Source: Bradyrhizobium embrapense
GTDB taxonomy: Bacteria > Pseudomonadota > Alphaproteobacteria > Rhizobiales > Xanthobacteraceae
Length of the DNA: 64,000 nt
Assembly: GCF_001189235.2 (NCBI RefSeq)
Contig: NZ_LFIP02000001.1
Span: 1,116,001-1,180,000 of the forward strand
Direction of reading: 5' to 3'
Made by a program: the position numbers and the translations under genes. Each line of letters opens with the position of its first letter. Positions within the stretch are counted from its first letter, which is position 1. Of this stretch, positions 18,792-27,548 are shown piece after piece. The notes beneath the pieces are model-generated. The model saw only the letters and a list, made by a program, of their open reading frames with translations. It made no database searches and was not told the DNA's origin.

Positions 18792-19295
18792 ATGGCCGTC
18801 ATTCTGATCACCGGCGGAGCCCGCTCCGGAAAAAGCCGCCGCGCCGAATTGCGCGCGCGCAGCTTTCCAGGTCAGCCGGTCTACGTTGCGACCGCCGAGG
18901 CGCTCGACACAGAGATGGATGAGCGCATCGCCAAGCATCGCGCACGGCGCGGCAGCGACTGGATCGAACGCGAGGTGCCGCTAGATCTCGTGGAGGCGCT
19001 GGCCGAGACCGATGGCGGCGGCGCAAGGTTGGTCGATTGCCTGACGCTGTGGCTGTCCAACCTGTTGCATGCGGAGCGCGACTGGTCGCGGGAAGTCGCG
19101 CGGCTGGCGGACGCTTTGCCCCGCCAGCGCAGCCCCGTCATCATGGTCACCAACGAGGTCGGCCTCGGCATCGTACCCGACAACGCACTGGCGCGGAGCT
19201 TCCGTGACGCCGCAGGCCTCATGAACCAGAACATTGCAGGTGCGGCGGACGAGGTCGAGTTCGTCGTTGCGGGCCTGCCGATGAAGCTGAAATGA
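18792..19295 (+). CDS. cobP: Bifunctional adenosylcobinamide kinase/guanylyltransferase, CobP
   Basis: CobP phosphorylates adenosylcobinamide and then transfers GMP to it, activating the lower-loop precursor. The 167 residues begin MAVILITGGARSGKSRRAE with the P-loop, then YVATAEALDTEMDERIAKH with the histidine-containing helix, and DCLTLWLSNLL. The ATG at 18792 has GGGAG upstream. Its stop overlaps the bluB start by 4 bp, so nucleotide-loop steps are coupled. Confidence 0.93.
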   Translation: MAVILITGGARSGKSRRAELRARSFPGQPVYVATAEALDTEMDERIAKHRARRGSDWIEREVPLDLVEALAETDGGGARLVDCLTLWLSNLLHAERDWSREVARLADALPRQRSPVIMVTNEVGLGIVPDNALARSFRDAAGLMNQNIAGAADEVEFVVAGLPMKLK

Positions 19296-19960
19296 GCAAC
19301 ACGATCGATCCCGGCAAAGGCCCCGCGATGGTCGCATTCGACGATGCGTTTCGCCGACAACTGCACGAGCTGTTCGTGTGGCGACGCGATGTGCGGCGCT
19401 TCCGGACTGATGCGCTGCCGGACGGCACGATCGAGCGGCTGATCGAGATCGCCTGCCTGTCGCCTTCGGTCGGGTTGAGCCAGCCCTGGCGGTTCGTCAT
19501 TGTCGACGATGCAGCGCGGCGCCGCGCTGTCATCGAGGATTTCAAGACCTGCAACGCCGACGCGCTGCGATCCTATTCCGGCGAGCGTGCCGCGAAATAT
19601 GCGGCGTTGAAGCTATCCGGCCTCGAAGAGGCGCCCGGTCATCTGGCCGTGTTTGCCGAGAAGAGCGACCAGATCGGCTCCGGCCTCGGACGTGCGACGA
19701 TGCCGGAGACGACGGAATACTCGGTGGTGGCTGCGATCTGTTCGATGTGGCTTGCCGCGCGCGCGGAAGGCATCGGCCTCGGCTGGGTCTCGATCTTCAA
19801 TCCAGTCCGCGTTCACGAGATCCTGGAAATACCGGCCACGTGGAAGTTTATCGGCTACCTCTGCATCGGCTACCCTCAGGGGGAATGCGACCGTCCGGAG
19901 CTCGAGCAGGCCAAGTGGGAATCACGGCGAGGTCCGGATGAATTCACCATCCGACGCTGA
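19292..19960 (+). CDS. bluB: 5,6-Dimethylbenzimidazole synthase, BluB
   Basis: BluB fragments reduced FMN with oxygen to give 5,6-dimethylbenzimidazole, the lower ligand of B12. The 222-residue protein has the nitroreductase-like fold with WRRDVRRFRTDALPDG near residue 30, LSPSVGLSQPWRFV near residue 55 and GLGWVSIFNP near residue 165, all matching BluB rather than generic nitroreductases. It completes an oxygen-dependent B12 route with CobG. Confidence 0.93.
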   Translation: MSNTIDPGKGPAMVAFDDAFRRQLHELFVWRRDVRRFRTDALPDGTIERLIEIACLSPSVGLSQPWRFVIVDDAARRRAVIEDFKTCNADALRSYSGERAAKYAALKLSGLEEAPGHLAVFAEKSDQIGSGLGRATMPETTEYSVVAAICSMWLAARAEGIGLGWVSIFNPVRVHEILEIPATWKFIGYLCIGYPQGECDRPELEQAKWESRRGPDEFTIRR

Positions 19961-20108
19961 CGGCGCACCGGTCAGTGGCGCCCCGAACAGCGCGGCCCAC
20001 TGGCGCGCCGACATCACCTCCCTGGTCTTTCCGCTCCCGGAGCACGGCGTGATCTGCGCGGTGCACAGGGGCGCGTTTCGCCAGCACGAGACCTCGGCAT
20101 CGGCGTGA
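19938..20108 (+). CDS. Possible small protein of 56 residues
   Basis: An open frame with an ATG at 19938 preceded by GAGG at a fair distance. It overlaps the bluB 3' end by 23 bp in another frame. The product ends with ITSLVFPLPEHGVICAVHRGAFR, which looks protein-like, with alternating hydrophobic residues, but I do not recognise a family. It could be chance. The rest of 20109-20242 holds only the upstream region of the LacI gene. Confidence 0.35.
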   Translation: MNSPSDADGAPVSGAPNSAAHWRADITSLVFPLPEHGVICAVHRGAFRQHETSASA

Positions 20109-20242
20109 CGCCAGAGCCGTCGCGACAGGAATCATTTGAGATTCGGGGCGGAGCCTGATTAGGTTTGGTGATGCCGCCTGTTGCGCGCCGCAATTGGCGC
20201 GCCTGACCGCGGCAATGCCGAACCGACGGGGCCCGACCACCG

Positions 20243-21289
20243 ATGATCAAAGCGCGACGGACACGACCGACGATTCGTGACGTCGCGGCCGAGGCCGGCG
20301 TCTCCGTCTCGAGCGTCAGCCGCACGCTCAATGGCGGCATCTATACCAGCGCGGAACTGCATGCGCGCATCATGCGCGCAGTGAAGCGCCTCGGATTCGA
20401 GCCCGATCAGGCGGCGCAGGCGCTGCGCTCGCGGGCCTCCAACACGATCGGTTGCATGGTGGCCGATTTTTCCAATCCGCACTACACCGGCATGGTGAGC
20501 GCAGCGGAGGAGGAATTCCAGCGCGCCGGCTTCCTCTTGATGCTGGCGGCGACCAAGCATGAGGAGGCGCGCGAGGCGACGTTCCTGTCGGCGGTGCGGC
20601 GGCGCCAGATGGACGGATTGCTGCTGTTCGCCGGCGACAATTCGCACAGGGATTTCATGAAGGGGCTCGCCACGCTCGACCTGCCCTGCGTCACCGTTGA
20701 CCGCGAAGTGCCTGATAGCGTGATGGTTCGGGTCGATCACCGCGGCGGCGCGCTGGAGGCGACGCGCTATCTGATCGGCCTCGGCCATCGCCGGATCGCG
20801 CTGCTCACCGGCAGCGCCGCGGTACTGCCGAGCACGGAACGGCTCGCCGGCTATCGCCAGGCGCATCAAGAGGCGAAGATCGAGGTCGACCCGACCCTGA
20901 TCCGTCCGCACATGCCGGGCGCCAACACCGCCTTCAGCTCGGTGTGCCAGTTGCTGCAGATGACGAGACCGCCGACCGCGATCATCTCGCTCGGCACCAG
21001 CATGCTTGCCGAAGTGCTCGAGGCGATCACCAGCAACGGCCTGCGCTATCCACAGGACGTCTCGATCGTGTGCAGCGGCGACACCGATCTCGCGCGCCAT
21101 GCGACGCCCGCGATCTCAGCCTTGAGCTGGGACATGAACGAGGTCGGCCGCACCGCCGCGCGGCTGCTGCTGGAGCGCATCCGCGACAAGGACAAGTCCG
21201 GCAGCAGCGCCCCCGTGTTCCTGCCGACGCGCCTCATCCTGCGCCACTCCTGCGCCGCACCGGCGACAACCACGCGAGGACGGAAGTAG
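20243..21289 (+). CDS. LacI-family transcriptional regulator
   Basis: The 348-residue protein has a LacI helix-turn-helix (TIRDVAAEAGVSVSSVSRTL, about residues 10-29), a hinge helix region (AAQALRSRASNTIGCMV) and a periplasmic-binding-like effector domain. The effector is not evident. A perfect LacI-like palindrome at 23146-23161, between the next two genes, is its likely target. The gene converges on the flavin monooxygenase. Confidence 0.88.
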   Translation: MIKARRTRPTIRDVAAEAGVSVSSVSRTLNGGIYTSAELHARIMRAVKRLGFEPDQAAQALRSRASNTIGCMVADFSNPHYTGMVSAAEEEFQRAGFLLMLAATKHEEAREATFLSAVRRRQMDGLLLFAGDNSHRDFMKGLATLDLPCVTVDREVPDSVMVRVDHRGGALEATRYLIGLGHRRIALLTGSAAVLPSTERLAGYRQAHQEAKIEVDPTLIRPHMPGANTAFSSVCQLLQMTRPPTAIISLGTSMLAEVLEAITSNGLRYPQDVSIVCSGDTDLARHATPAISALSWDMNEVGRTAARLLLERIRDKDKSGSSAPVFLPTRLILRHSCAAPATTTRGRK

Positions 21290-21310
21290 TCCGGCGAAAC
21301 GCCTGAGTTC

Positions 21311-21326
21311 TGAAAACGGTTCCAGC
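21311..21326. promoter_or_regulatory. Imperfect LacI-like half-conserved operator
   Basis: CTGAAAACGGTTCCAG matches the perfect palindrome at 23146 in 14 of 16 positions, but it lies 21 bp after the LacI gene stop rather than before a start codon. It could be an auxiliary site that loops with 23146, or chance. An overlapping CTGAAAA...TTTTCAG hairpin (21311-21334) gives another explanation. Confidence 0.3.
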
Positions 21327-21351
21327 TTTTCAGGTCGAATAGTTCCATCCA

Positions 21352-21433
21352 CGTCATTGCGAGCGAAGCGAGGCAATCCACTGCCACCGAGTCTGCGGAA
21401 CGATGCATTGCTTCGCTTCGCTCTGAATGACGG
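21352..21433. repeat. REP-like palindromic repeat
   Basis: The arms CGTCATTGCGAGCGAAGCGA and the reverse complement TCGCTTCGCTC..AATGACG flank a short loop. The same palindrome, more complete, is at 49991-50076. It sits between the convergent LacI and monooxygenase gene ends, where it could also act as a transcription stop. Confidence 0.75.
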
Positions 21434-21458
21434 AGAGAGAGCACCCATAGCGCCGCTC

Positions 21459-23090
21459 TCAGCGGAGCACAAACCCTTCATATCCGCGCTGCGCGATCTG
21501 CGCGATGCGGTGGCGATAGCCCTGGCCGACATAGGGCATGAACACCCGCGGCTTGCCCGCGATATTGGCGCCCTGGTACCAGGAATTGGCCTTCGGATAG
21601 AGCGTGCGGCTGGCGGCGTCGGCGACATGCGCCATCCAGGCGCGCTCGGCGTCGGGCTCCGGCTCGATCCGCGTCAATCCCCTGGCGCGCATGCTGCCAA
21701 GACAGGCCGTGATCCACTCGACATGGTTCTCGCAGGCGTGGATCACATTGCCGATCACAGAGGGGCTACCCGGCCCGGTCACGACGAACAGGTTCGGAAA
21801 CCCCGAAACCATCAGGCCGAGATAGGCGCTGGGGCCATCGGCCCACGCCTCCTTCAACGTCGCGCCGTTACGCCCGCGGATCTGCATCGCGGCGAGCGCC
21901 CCCGTCATCGCGTCATACCCCGTTGCCAGCACCAGCGCGTCGAGCGTGAACGACCGCGTCGCGGTCTCGACGCCGGTCTCGGTAACTGATGTCAGCGGCT
22001 CCGTGCGCAAATCGACCAGCTCGACATGCGGCAGATTGTAGGTCGCGAAATAGCCGGTATCGATGCAGATGCGCTTGACGCCGAGCGGATAATCCTTCGG
22101 CGACAGCGCCTCCGCCGTCGCCGGGTCATTCACGATGCCGCGGATCTTGTCGCGGACGAAATCGCAGGCGACGTCGTTGACGGCCGCGTCGGTCAGGATG
22201 TTCGGGAATGCGGTCAGGATGCCACCGCCGCCCTGTTCCCACAGCTGTTCATAGCGCGCCCACTGTGCGTCACGCTCGGGCACCGGCGCGTCGAATGCAT
22301 TCGCAGGCACCCGCCCGAACTCCGGGCTCTCGAGGCTCTCGCGATATTTCGCGATCACGGGCTCGGCGGCTGCGATGTCGGCATCGGACAGCGGCGCGTT
22401 GCGCGCCGGCACCGAGTAGTTCGGCGTGCGCTGGAATACGGTGAGGCGGCGCGCCGCCTTTGCGACCATCGGGATCGTCTGCACACCCGACGAGCCGGTG
22501 CCGATCACGGCAACGCGCAAGCCGGAGAAGTCGATCTCCTGATGCGGCCACTGCCCGGTGTGATAGACCGGCCCGTGGAAACGCTCGAGGCCCGGCAGCT
22601 TCGGCTTGTTGGGCACCGAGAGATTTCCGGTCGCCATCACGCAAGTCGATGCGACGATGCAATCGCCGCGATCGGTACGGACGGTCCAGCTCTCGGCCGC
22701 CTCGTCCCAATCGGCATCAGTCACGCGCGTGTCGAAGCGGATCAGGGAGCGCAGCGCGAACCGATCGGCGACATGCTGCGCATAGCGCAGGATCTCCGGC
22801 TGGGCCGCGTACTTCTCGCTCCAGCGCCATTCCCGCCGCAGTTCCTCCGACCAGGTGTAGGAATAAAGCAGGCTCGGTATGTCGCAGCGCGCGCCGGGAT
22901 AGCGATTCCAGTACCAGGTGCCGCCGACGTCGGACGCCGCCTCGATGCCGATCACCTTCAGCCCGAGTTCGCGCAACCGGTAGATCGCATAGAGCCCACC
23001 GAAGCCGGCGCCGACCACGACGACATCGCATTCGGCAACCAGCGGCGGCCTCGACCCATGATCCGGGCTCGTCTGCTCCAGTCTGCTCAT
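21459..23090 (-). CDS. Baeyer-Villiger-type FAD/NADPH monooxygenase
   Basis: The 543-residue enzyme has an N-terminal FAD loop VVVGAGFGGLYA near residue 25. The BVMO fingerprint FHGPVYHTGQWP lies near residue 170 and a second nucleotide loop IGTGSSGVQ near residue 195. These place it in the flavin monooxygenases that turn ketones into esters or lactones. The substrate cannot be told; cyclic or aromatic ketones are usual. It starts 55 bp from a LacI-like operator and diverges from a binding-protein gene, so uptake and oxidation of one compound may be co-regulated. Confidence 0.88.
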   Translation of the reverse strand: MSRLEQTSPDHGSRPPLVAECDVVVVGAGFGGLYAIYRLRELGLKVIGIEAASDVGGTWYWNRYPGARCDIPSLLYSYTWSEELRREWRWSEKYAAQPEILRYAQHVADRFALRSLIRFDTRVTDADWDEAAESWTVRTDRGDCIVASTCVMATGNLSVPNKPKLPGLERFHGPVYHTGQWPHQEIDFSGLRVAVIGTGSSGVQTIPMVAKAARRLTVFQRTPNYSVPARNAPLSDADIAAAEPVIAKYRESLESPEFGRVPANAFDAPVPERDAQWARYEQLWEQGGGGILTAFPNILTDAAVNDVACDFVRDKIRGIVNDPATAEALSPKDYPLGVKRICIDTGYFATYNLPHVELVDLRTEPLTSVTETGVETATRSFTLDALVLATGYDAMTGALAAMQIRGRNGATLKEAWADGPSAYLGLMVSGFPNLFVVTGPGSPSVIGNVIHACENHVEWITACLGSMRARGLTRIEPEPDAERAWMAHVADAASRTLYPKANSWYQGANIAGKPRVFMPYVGQGYRHRIAQIAQRGYEGFVLR

Positions 23091-23145
23091 TTGTCACATC
23101 TCTCCGGCCGCAGGAATATTGCCATCGGTGGGAACGCGCGCTAAT

Positions 23146-23161
23146 CTGGAAACGTTTCCAG
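23146..23161. promoter_or_regulatory. Perfect LacI-family operator palindrome
   Basis: CTGGAAACGTTTCCAG is a perfect 16-bp palindrome with the central CG typical of LacI-family sites. It lies 55 bp upstream of the monooxygenase (minus) and 113 bp upstream of the binding-protein gene (plus). The LacI gene at 20243 is the only candidate regulator nearby. Repression of both divergent genes is inferred. Confidence 0.75.
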
Positions 23162-23274
23162 TCCGGAAGCGCATACGATAAACTTCGCCGGGCGTCAACG
23201 CGCCGGTCCCTCGAGGAGCGGGCCGGCGCGTACGTCACAAGGCGATCAGCGGATCATTAGGGAGTGACCCAGGG

Positions 23275-24501
23275 ATGTTGGACGGATTTTGGCTTCGCGC
23301 ATGCGTGGCGGTTGCGGCAACGATCGGTGCGCTGTCGCCGGCGCTCGCACAGACGAACTACGGTCCCGGGGTCTCGGATACCGAGATCAAGATCGGCAAC
23401 ATCATGCCCTATAGCGGTCCCGCGTCCGCCTACGGCGCGATCGGCCGGACCGAAGCGGCCTATTTCAAGATGATCAACGACCAGGGCGGCATCAACGGAC
23501 GCAAGATCAACTTCGTCAGCTACGACGACGGCTTTTCGCCGCCGAAATCGGTCGAACAGGCGCGCAAGCTGGTCGAGGGTGACGAGGTGCTGCTGGTGTT
23601 CCAGCCGCTTGGCACCGCGCCCAATGTCGCGATCCAAAAATATCTGAACGGCAAGAAGGTCCCTCACCTCTTCATCGCATCGGGCGCGACGCGCTTCGGC
23701 GATCCCCAAGGCTTTCCCTGGACCATGGGCTGGCAGCCGAACTACCAGAGCGAGGGGCGGATTTACGCCAAATACATCCTGGACAAATTCCCGAACGGCA
23801 AGATCGCAGTGCTCTGGCAGAACGACGATGCCGGCAAGGATGCGCTCAAAGGGTTGCGCGACGGCCTCGGCGACAAGGCGAGCAGCATGATCGTTGCCGA
23901 CAAGTCCTACGAGCTGACCGATCCGACGCTAGATTCGCAGATCGTGGCGCTGCGCGCCTCCGGCGCCGACATCCTGTTCACCTGGGCGGCGCCGAAGGGC
24001 GCGGCGCAGACCATCAAGAAGGTCGCCGAGCTCGGCTGGAAGCCGACCTTCTTCCTGACCTCGACGGCAACGTCGGTCGCCTCTGTGATGCGCGCCGCCG
24101 GCACCGAGCATTCCCAAGGCATCATCTCGGTCGCCTACCTCAAGGATCCGACCGACACGATCTGGCACGACGATGCGGAAACCAAGGAATGGCGGGCCTT
24201 CATGGACAAATACATGCCCGATGGCGACAAGACCAACGGCAATCACGTCTATGGCTACGCCGCCGCGCAAACTCTCGCGCAGGTGCTCAAGCAGTGCGGT
24301 GATGATCTCACACGCGAGAATGTGATGAAGCAGGCCGCCGGCCTGAAGGACTTTGCGCCGAAGATGATCCTGCCCGGGATCAGGATCAACACCAGTGCGA
24401 ACGACTTCCGTCCGATCGAGCAGTCGCAGCTGATGCGGTTCGAGGGCGAGAGCTGGAAGCTGTTCGGCAACGTCATCACCGGCGAGGTCGGTAGCGAATA
24501 G
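23275..24501 (+). CDS. Leu/Ile/Val-type ABC substrate-binding protein
   Basis: The 408-residue product has a signal peptide (cleavage after SPALA near residue 25) and the two-lobed type I periplasmic-binding fold, starting GVSDTEIKIGNIMPYSGPAS. Proteins of this group bind branched amino acids, amides or aromatic acids in the periplasm. No permease or ATPase of this type is adjacent, so it is an orphan that must dock with a transporter encoded elsewhere. It diverges from the BVMO-like gene across the LacI-like operator. Confidence 0.88.
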   Translation: MLDGFWLRACVAVAATIGALSPALAQTNYGPGVSDTEIKIGNIMPYSGPASAYGAIGRTEAAYFKMINDQGGINGRKINFVSYDDGFSPPKSVEQARKLVEGDEVLLVFQPLGTAPNVAIQKYLNGKKVPHLFIASGATRFGDPQGFPWTMGWQPNYQSEGRIYAKYILDKFPNGKIAVLWQNDDAGKDALKGLRDGLGDKASSMIVADKSYELTDPTLDSQIVALRASGADILFTWAAPKGAAQTIKKVAELGWKPTFFLTSTATSVASVMRAAGTEHSQGIISVAYLKDPTDTIWHDDAETKEWRAFMDKYMPDGDKTNGNHVYGYAAAQTLAQVLKQCGDDLTRENVMKQAAGLKDFAPKMILPGIRINTSANDFRPIEQSQLMRFEGESWKLFGNVITGEVGSE

Positions 24502-24719
24502 CGCCGCGGTGGCCTCTGTTCAACGAGAAGTGGGACGAGACGCAAAGCCGGACAATCCGTGTCGCGAGAGCGTGCACGTATGACTCACGGACCGTGCAAC
24601 GGTGCGGCCGACCTCGGCGAGGATGTTTCCGATGTTCAGCGCATCGGCATGGACAGCTTCACGCGGCATTCTCCTGCGTTGCGCGGGCATCCTAGCGCAG
24701 GATCATGACTGGGCGGCAA

Positions 24720-25910
24720 TCAGCGGCGCTGGTTGTAGACATCGATGCAGACGGCACCCAGCAGCACGAGGCCCTTGATCACCTGCTGATAATCGATGCC
24801 GATGCCGAGGATCGACATGCCGTTGTTCATCACGCCCATGATCATGGCACCGACCACCGCCCCGCCGACCCGGCCGACGCCGCCATAGGCCGAGGCGCCG
24901 CCGATGAAGCAGGCGGCGATCACGTCGAGCTCGAAGCCGAGGCCGGCCTTCGGTGTCGCGGTGTTGAGGCGCGCTGCAAACACCAGGCCGGCGAGCGCGG
25001 CCAGCACGCCCATGTTGACGAAAGTGAAGAAGGTCAGCCGCTCGGTCTTGACGCCCGAGAGCTTCGCCGCCTTGGCGTTGCCACCGACCGCATAGACCTG
25101 CCGGCCGATCACGGTCCGCCGCGTCACGAAACCGTAGAGCGCGATCAGCACGGTCATGATGACGAGCACGTTCGGCAGGCCGCGATGCGAGGCGATCAGA
25201 TAGGTGAAGTAGAGCACCGCGCCCGCCAGCGCGATGCTCTTCGCCACAAAGAACGCGTAGGGCTCGACCTCGATGCCGTGCGACTGCTCCCGCGCCCGGC
25301 TCTTGGCGCTTGCCAACACCAGCGCGAATGCCAGCACGACGCCGATCAGGAGCGAAGTCGGATAGAGCGTGCCGGCGCTCGGAAACAGCTCGGGGATGAA
25401 GCCCGACGACAGCTTCTGAAAGGTCGGCGGAAACGGCCCGACCGACCGGCCCTGCAGCACGGCGAGCGCAAGGCCCTTGAACACCAGCATGCCCGCGAGC
25501 GTCACGATGAAGGACGGAATCTTGAAATAGGCGACCCAGTAGCCCTGCGCCGCGCCGATCGCGGCACCGATCAAAAGACAGACGATGAAGGCGATCGGAT
25601 AGTCGACATGGTAGGTCACCATCAGCACCGCCGCGACTGCGCCGACGAAGCCCGCGACCGAGCCGACCGAGAGGTCGATATGCCCGGTGACGATCACCAG
25701 CAGCATGCCGAGCGCCATGATCACGATATAGCTGTTCTGCAGCACGAGGTTGGTAAGGTTGACCGGCTGCAGCAGCGTGCCGTCGGTCACGATCTCGAAG
25801 AACAGCATGATCGCGAGCAGCGACAGCAGCATGCCGTAGTTGCGCAGATTGTTCTTGATGAAGCCGGAATGCCTGGGGGTCTCGGGAAGTGACACCGTCT
25901 TGTCGGTCAT
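24720..25910 (-). CDS. gguB: Sugar ABC transporter permease, GguB
   Basis: The 396-residue inner-membrane permease of the RbsC/XylH family has about ten or more hydrophobic segments. Its family loops include VTGHIDLSVGSVAGF near residue 75 and GGASAYGGVGRVGGAVVGA near residue 335. With the ChvE-like receptor and GguA-like ATPase it forms a multiple-monosaccharide importer. Its ATG overlaps the gguA stop by 4 bp. The 218-bp gap before it (24502-24719) holds only a weak CCTGCG...CGCAGG inverted repeat. Confidence 0.9.
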   Translation of the reverse strand: MTDKTVSLPETPRHSGFIKNNLRNYGMLLSLLAIMLFFEIVTDGTLLQPVNLTNLVLQNSYIVIMALGMLLVIVTGHIDLSVGSVAGFVGAVAAVLMVTYHVDYPIAFIVCLLIGAAIGAAQGYWVAYFKIPSFIVTLAGMLVFKGLALAVLQGRSVGPFPPTFQKLSSGFIPELFPSAGTLYPTSLLIGVVLAFALVLASAKSRAREQSHGIEVEPYAFFVAKSIALAGAVLYFTYLIASHRGLPNVLVIMTVLIALYGFVTRRTVIGRQVYAVGGNAKAAKLSGVKTERLTFFTFVNMGVLAALAGLVFAARLNTATPKAGLGFELDVIAACFIGGASAYGGVGRVGGAVVGAMIMGVMNNGMSILGIGIDYQQVIKGLVLLGAVCIDVYNQRR

Positions 25911-27487
25911 TGTGCTGTGCCTCCCGCCCGCGCCTCACTGGCAGGGGCGCCGCTTCCGGACATCCTGACATTGCGCATGATGGCCCGCATGATCTTCTCC
26001 TGCGTCGCCTCGCCCTTAGCGAACTCGCCGACGAAAGCGCCGTCATTCATCACACAGATCCGGTCGCAGATGCCGAGTAGTTCCGGCATTTCCGACGAGA
26101 TCACCACGACGCCCTTGCCGGCCTCCGCGAGCTCGTTGATGATACAATAGATCTCGTATTTTGCCCCGACGTCGATGCCGCGGGTGGGCTCGTCCAGCAG
26201 CAGCACCTGCGGATCGGTCATCAGCCATTTCGACAGCACCACCTTCTGCTGGTTGCCGCCCGAGAGCTGCCCGGCCTCCTGATAGACGTCGGAACAGCGG
26301 ATCCGCATCCGGTTGCGGTAATCGCTCGCGGCCTTCAGTTCGACGACGTCGTCGATCACGCCGCGATCAGCGACCTGACGCAGGCTCGCCAGAGTGACGT
26401 TCTTGCGGACGTCGTCGGCGAGGATCAGGCCCAGCTGCTTGCGGTCTTCAGTGACATAGGCGAGGCCGGCATGGATCGCATCCGGCACGCTGGTGAGGTT
26501 GGCCTCGCGTCCGTCAAGGCTGATCCTGCCGGAGATATTGTAACCCCAGGCCCTGCCGAACAGGCTCATGGCGAACTCGGTGCGGCCGGCGCCCATCAGG
26601 CCGGCGATGCCGACCACCTCGCCACGGCGCACCATGAAATCGACGTTCTTGATCACCTGCCGGGCGGTATGCAGCGGGTGATACACCGACCAGTTCTGCA
26701 CCGTCATCACGGGATCGCCGATCGCGACGTTCCGCTCCGGGAAGCGATGCGCGAGATCGCGATTGACCATGCTGCGGATGATCCGGTCCTCGTCGACCTG
26801 CCCTGTCTTGCAATCGATACTGTCGACCGTGCGGCCGTCGCGCAGCACCGTGATCCGGTCGGCGACCCGCGCGACCTCGTTCAGCTTGTGCGAGATCAGG
26901 ATCGAGGCGATGCCCTGCTCGCGGAACACCAGCAGCCGGTCCAGCAGCGCGGCACTGTCGGCCTCGTTGAGACTCGCGGTCGGCTCGTCCAGGATCAGGA
27001 GCCGCACCCTTTTCGAGAGTGCCTTGGCGATCTCGACCAGCTGCTGCTTGCCGACGCCGAGATCGGTGACGAGAGTGTCCGGCGATTCCCGCAGGCCGAC
27101 CTGTGCCAGCAGCTCTGCCGTCCGCCGATACACTGCATTGCGGTCGACCACACCGAACCGCGACGGCGCGCGCGACAGAAAGATGTTCTCGGCAATCGAC
27201 ATCAGCGGGATCAGCGCCAGCTCCTGGTGGATGATGATGATCCCGAGCGCCTCGGAGTCGTTGATATCGCGGAACCGGCGCTCTTCGCCATCGAACAGGA
27301 TCGACCCTTCGTAGCTGCCGGCGGGATAGACCCCGCTCAGCACCTTCATCAGGGTCGACTTGCCCGCGCCGTTCTCGCCGACCAGCGCATGGATCTGGCC
27401 GGCTTCCACGGTGAAACTGACGTCACGCAAGGCCTGCACGCCGGCAAAACTCTTGCTGACGTTGCGCATCTCAAGCATCGCCGTCAT
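25907..27487 (-). CDS. gguA: Sugar ABC transporter ATPase, GguA
   Basis: A double ATPase of 526 residues. The first nucleotide-binding domain has GENGAGKS near residue 40, and the second has the usual degenerate loop GLMGAGRTE near residue 295 with LSGGNQQKVVLSKWL near residue 400. This is the RbsA/XylG/GguA architecture. I chose the ATG at 27487, just before LEMRNVSKSF, because the 33 extra residues of the longer frame are unlike the family. It lies 61 bp after chvE. Confidence 0.9.
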   Translation of the reverse strand: MTAMLEMRNVSKSFAGVQALRDVSFTVEAGQIHALVGENGAGKSTLMKVLSGVYPAGSYEGSILFDGEERRFRDINDSEALGIIIIHQELALIPLMSIAENIFLSRAPSRFGVVDRNAVYRRTAELLAQVGLRESPDTLVTDLGVGKQQLVEIAKALSKRVRLLILDEPTASLNEADSAALLDRLLVFREQGIASILISHKLNEVARVADRITVLRDGRTVDSIDCKTGQVDEDRIIRSMVNRDLAHRFPERNVAIGDPVMTVQNWSVYHPLHTARQVIKNVDFMVRRGEVVGIAGLMGAGRTEFAMSLFGRAWGYNISGRISLDGREANLTSVPDAIHAGLAYVTEDRKQLGLILADDVRKNVTLASLRQVADRGVIDDVVELKAASDYRNRMRIRCSDVYQEAGQLSGGNQQKVVLSKWLMTDPQVLLLDEPTRGIDVGAKYEIYCIINELAEAGKGVVVISSEMPELLGICDRICVMNDGAFVGEFAKGEATQEKIMRAIMRNVRMSGSGAPASEARAGGTAQ

Positions 27488-27548
27488 CGGATCATATTCC
27501 GCAACGTCACTCGGCCTCGGCACTATCAGCCCGCTCCGCTCGTCCGCC

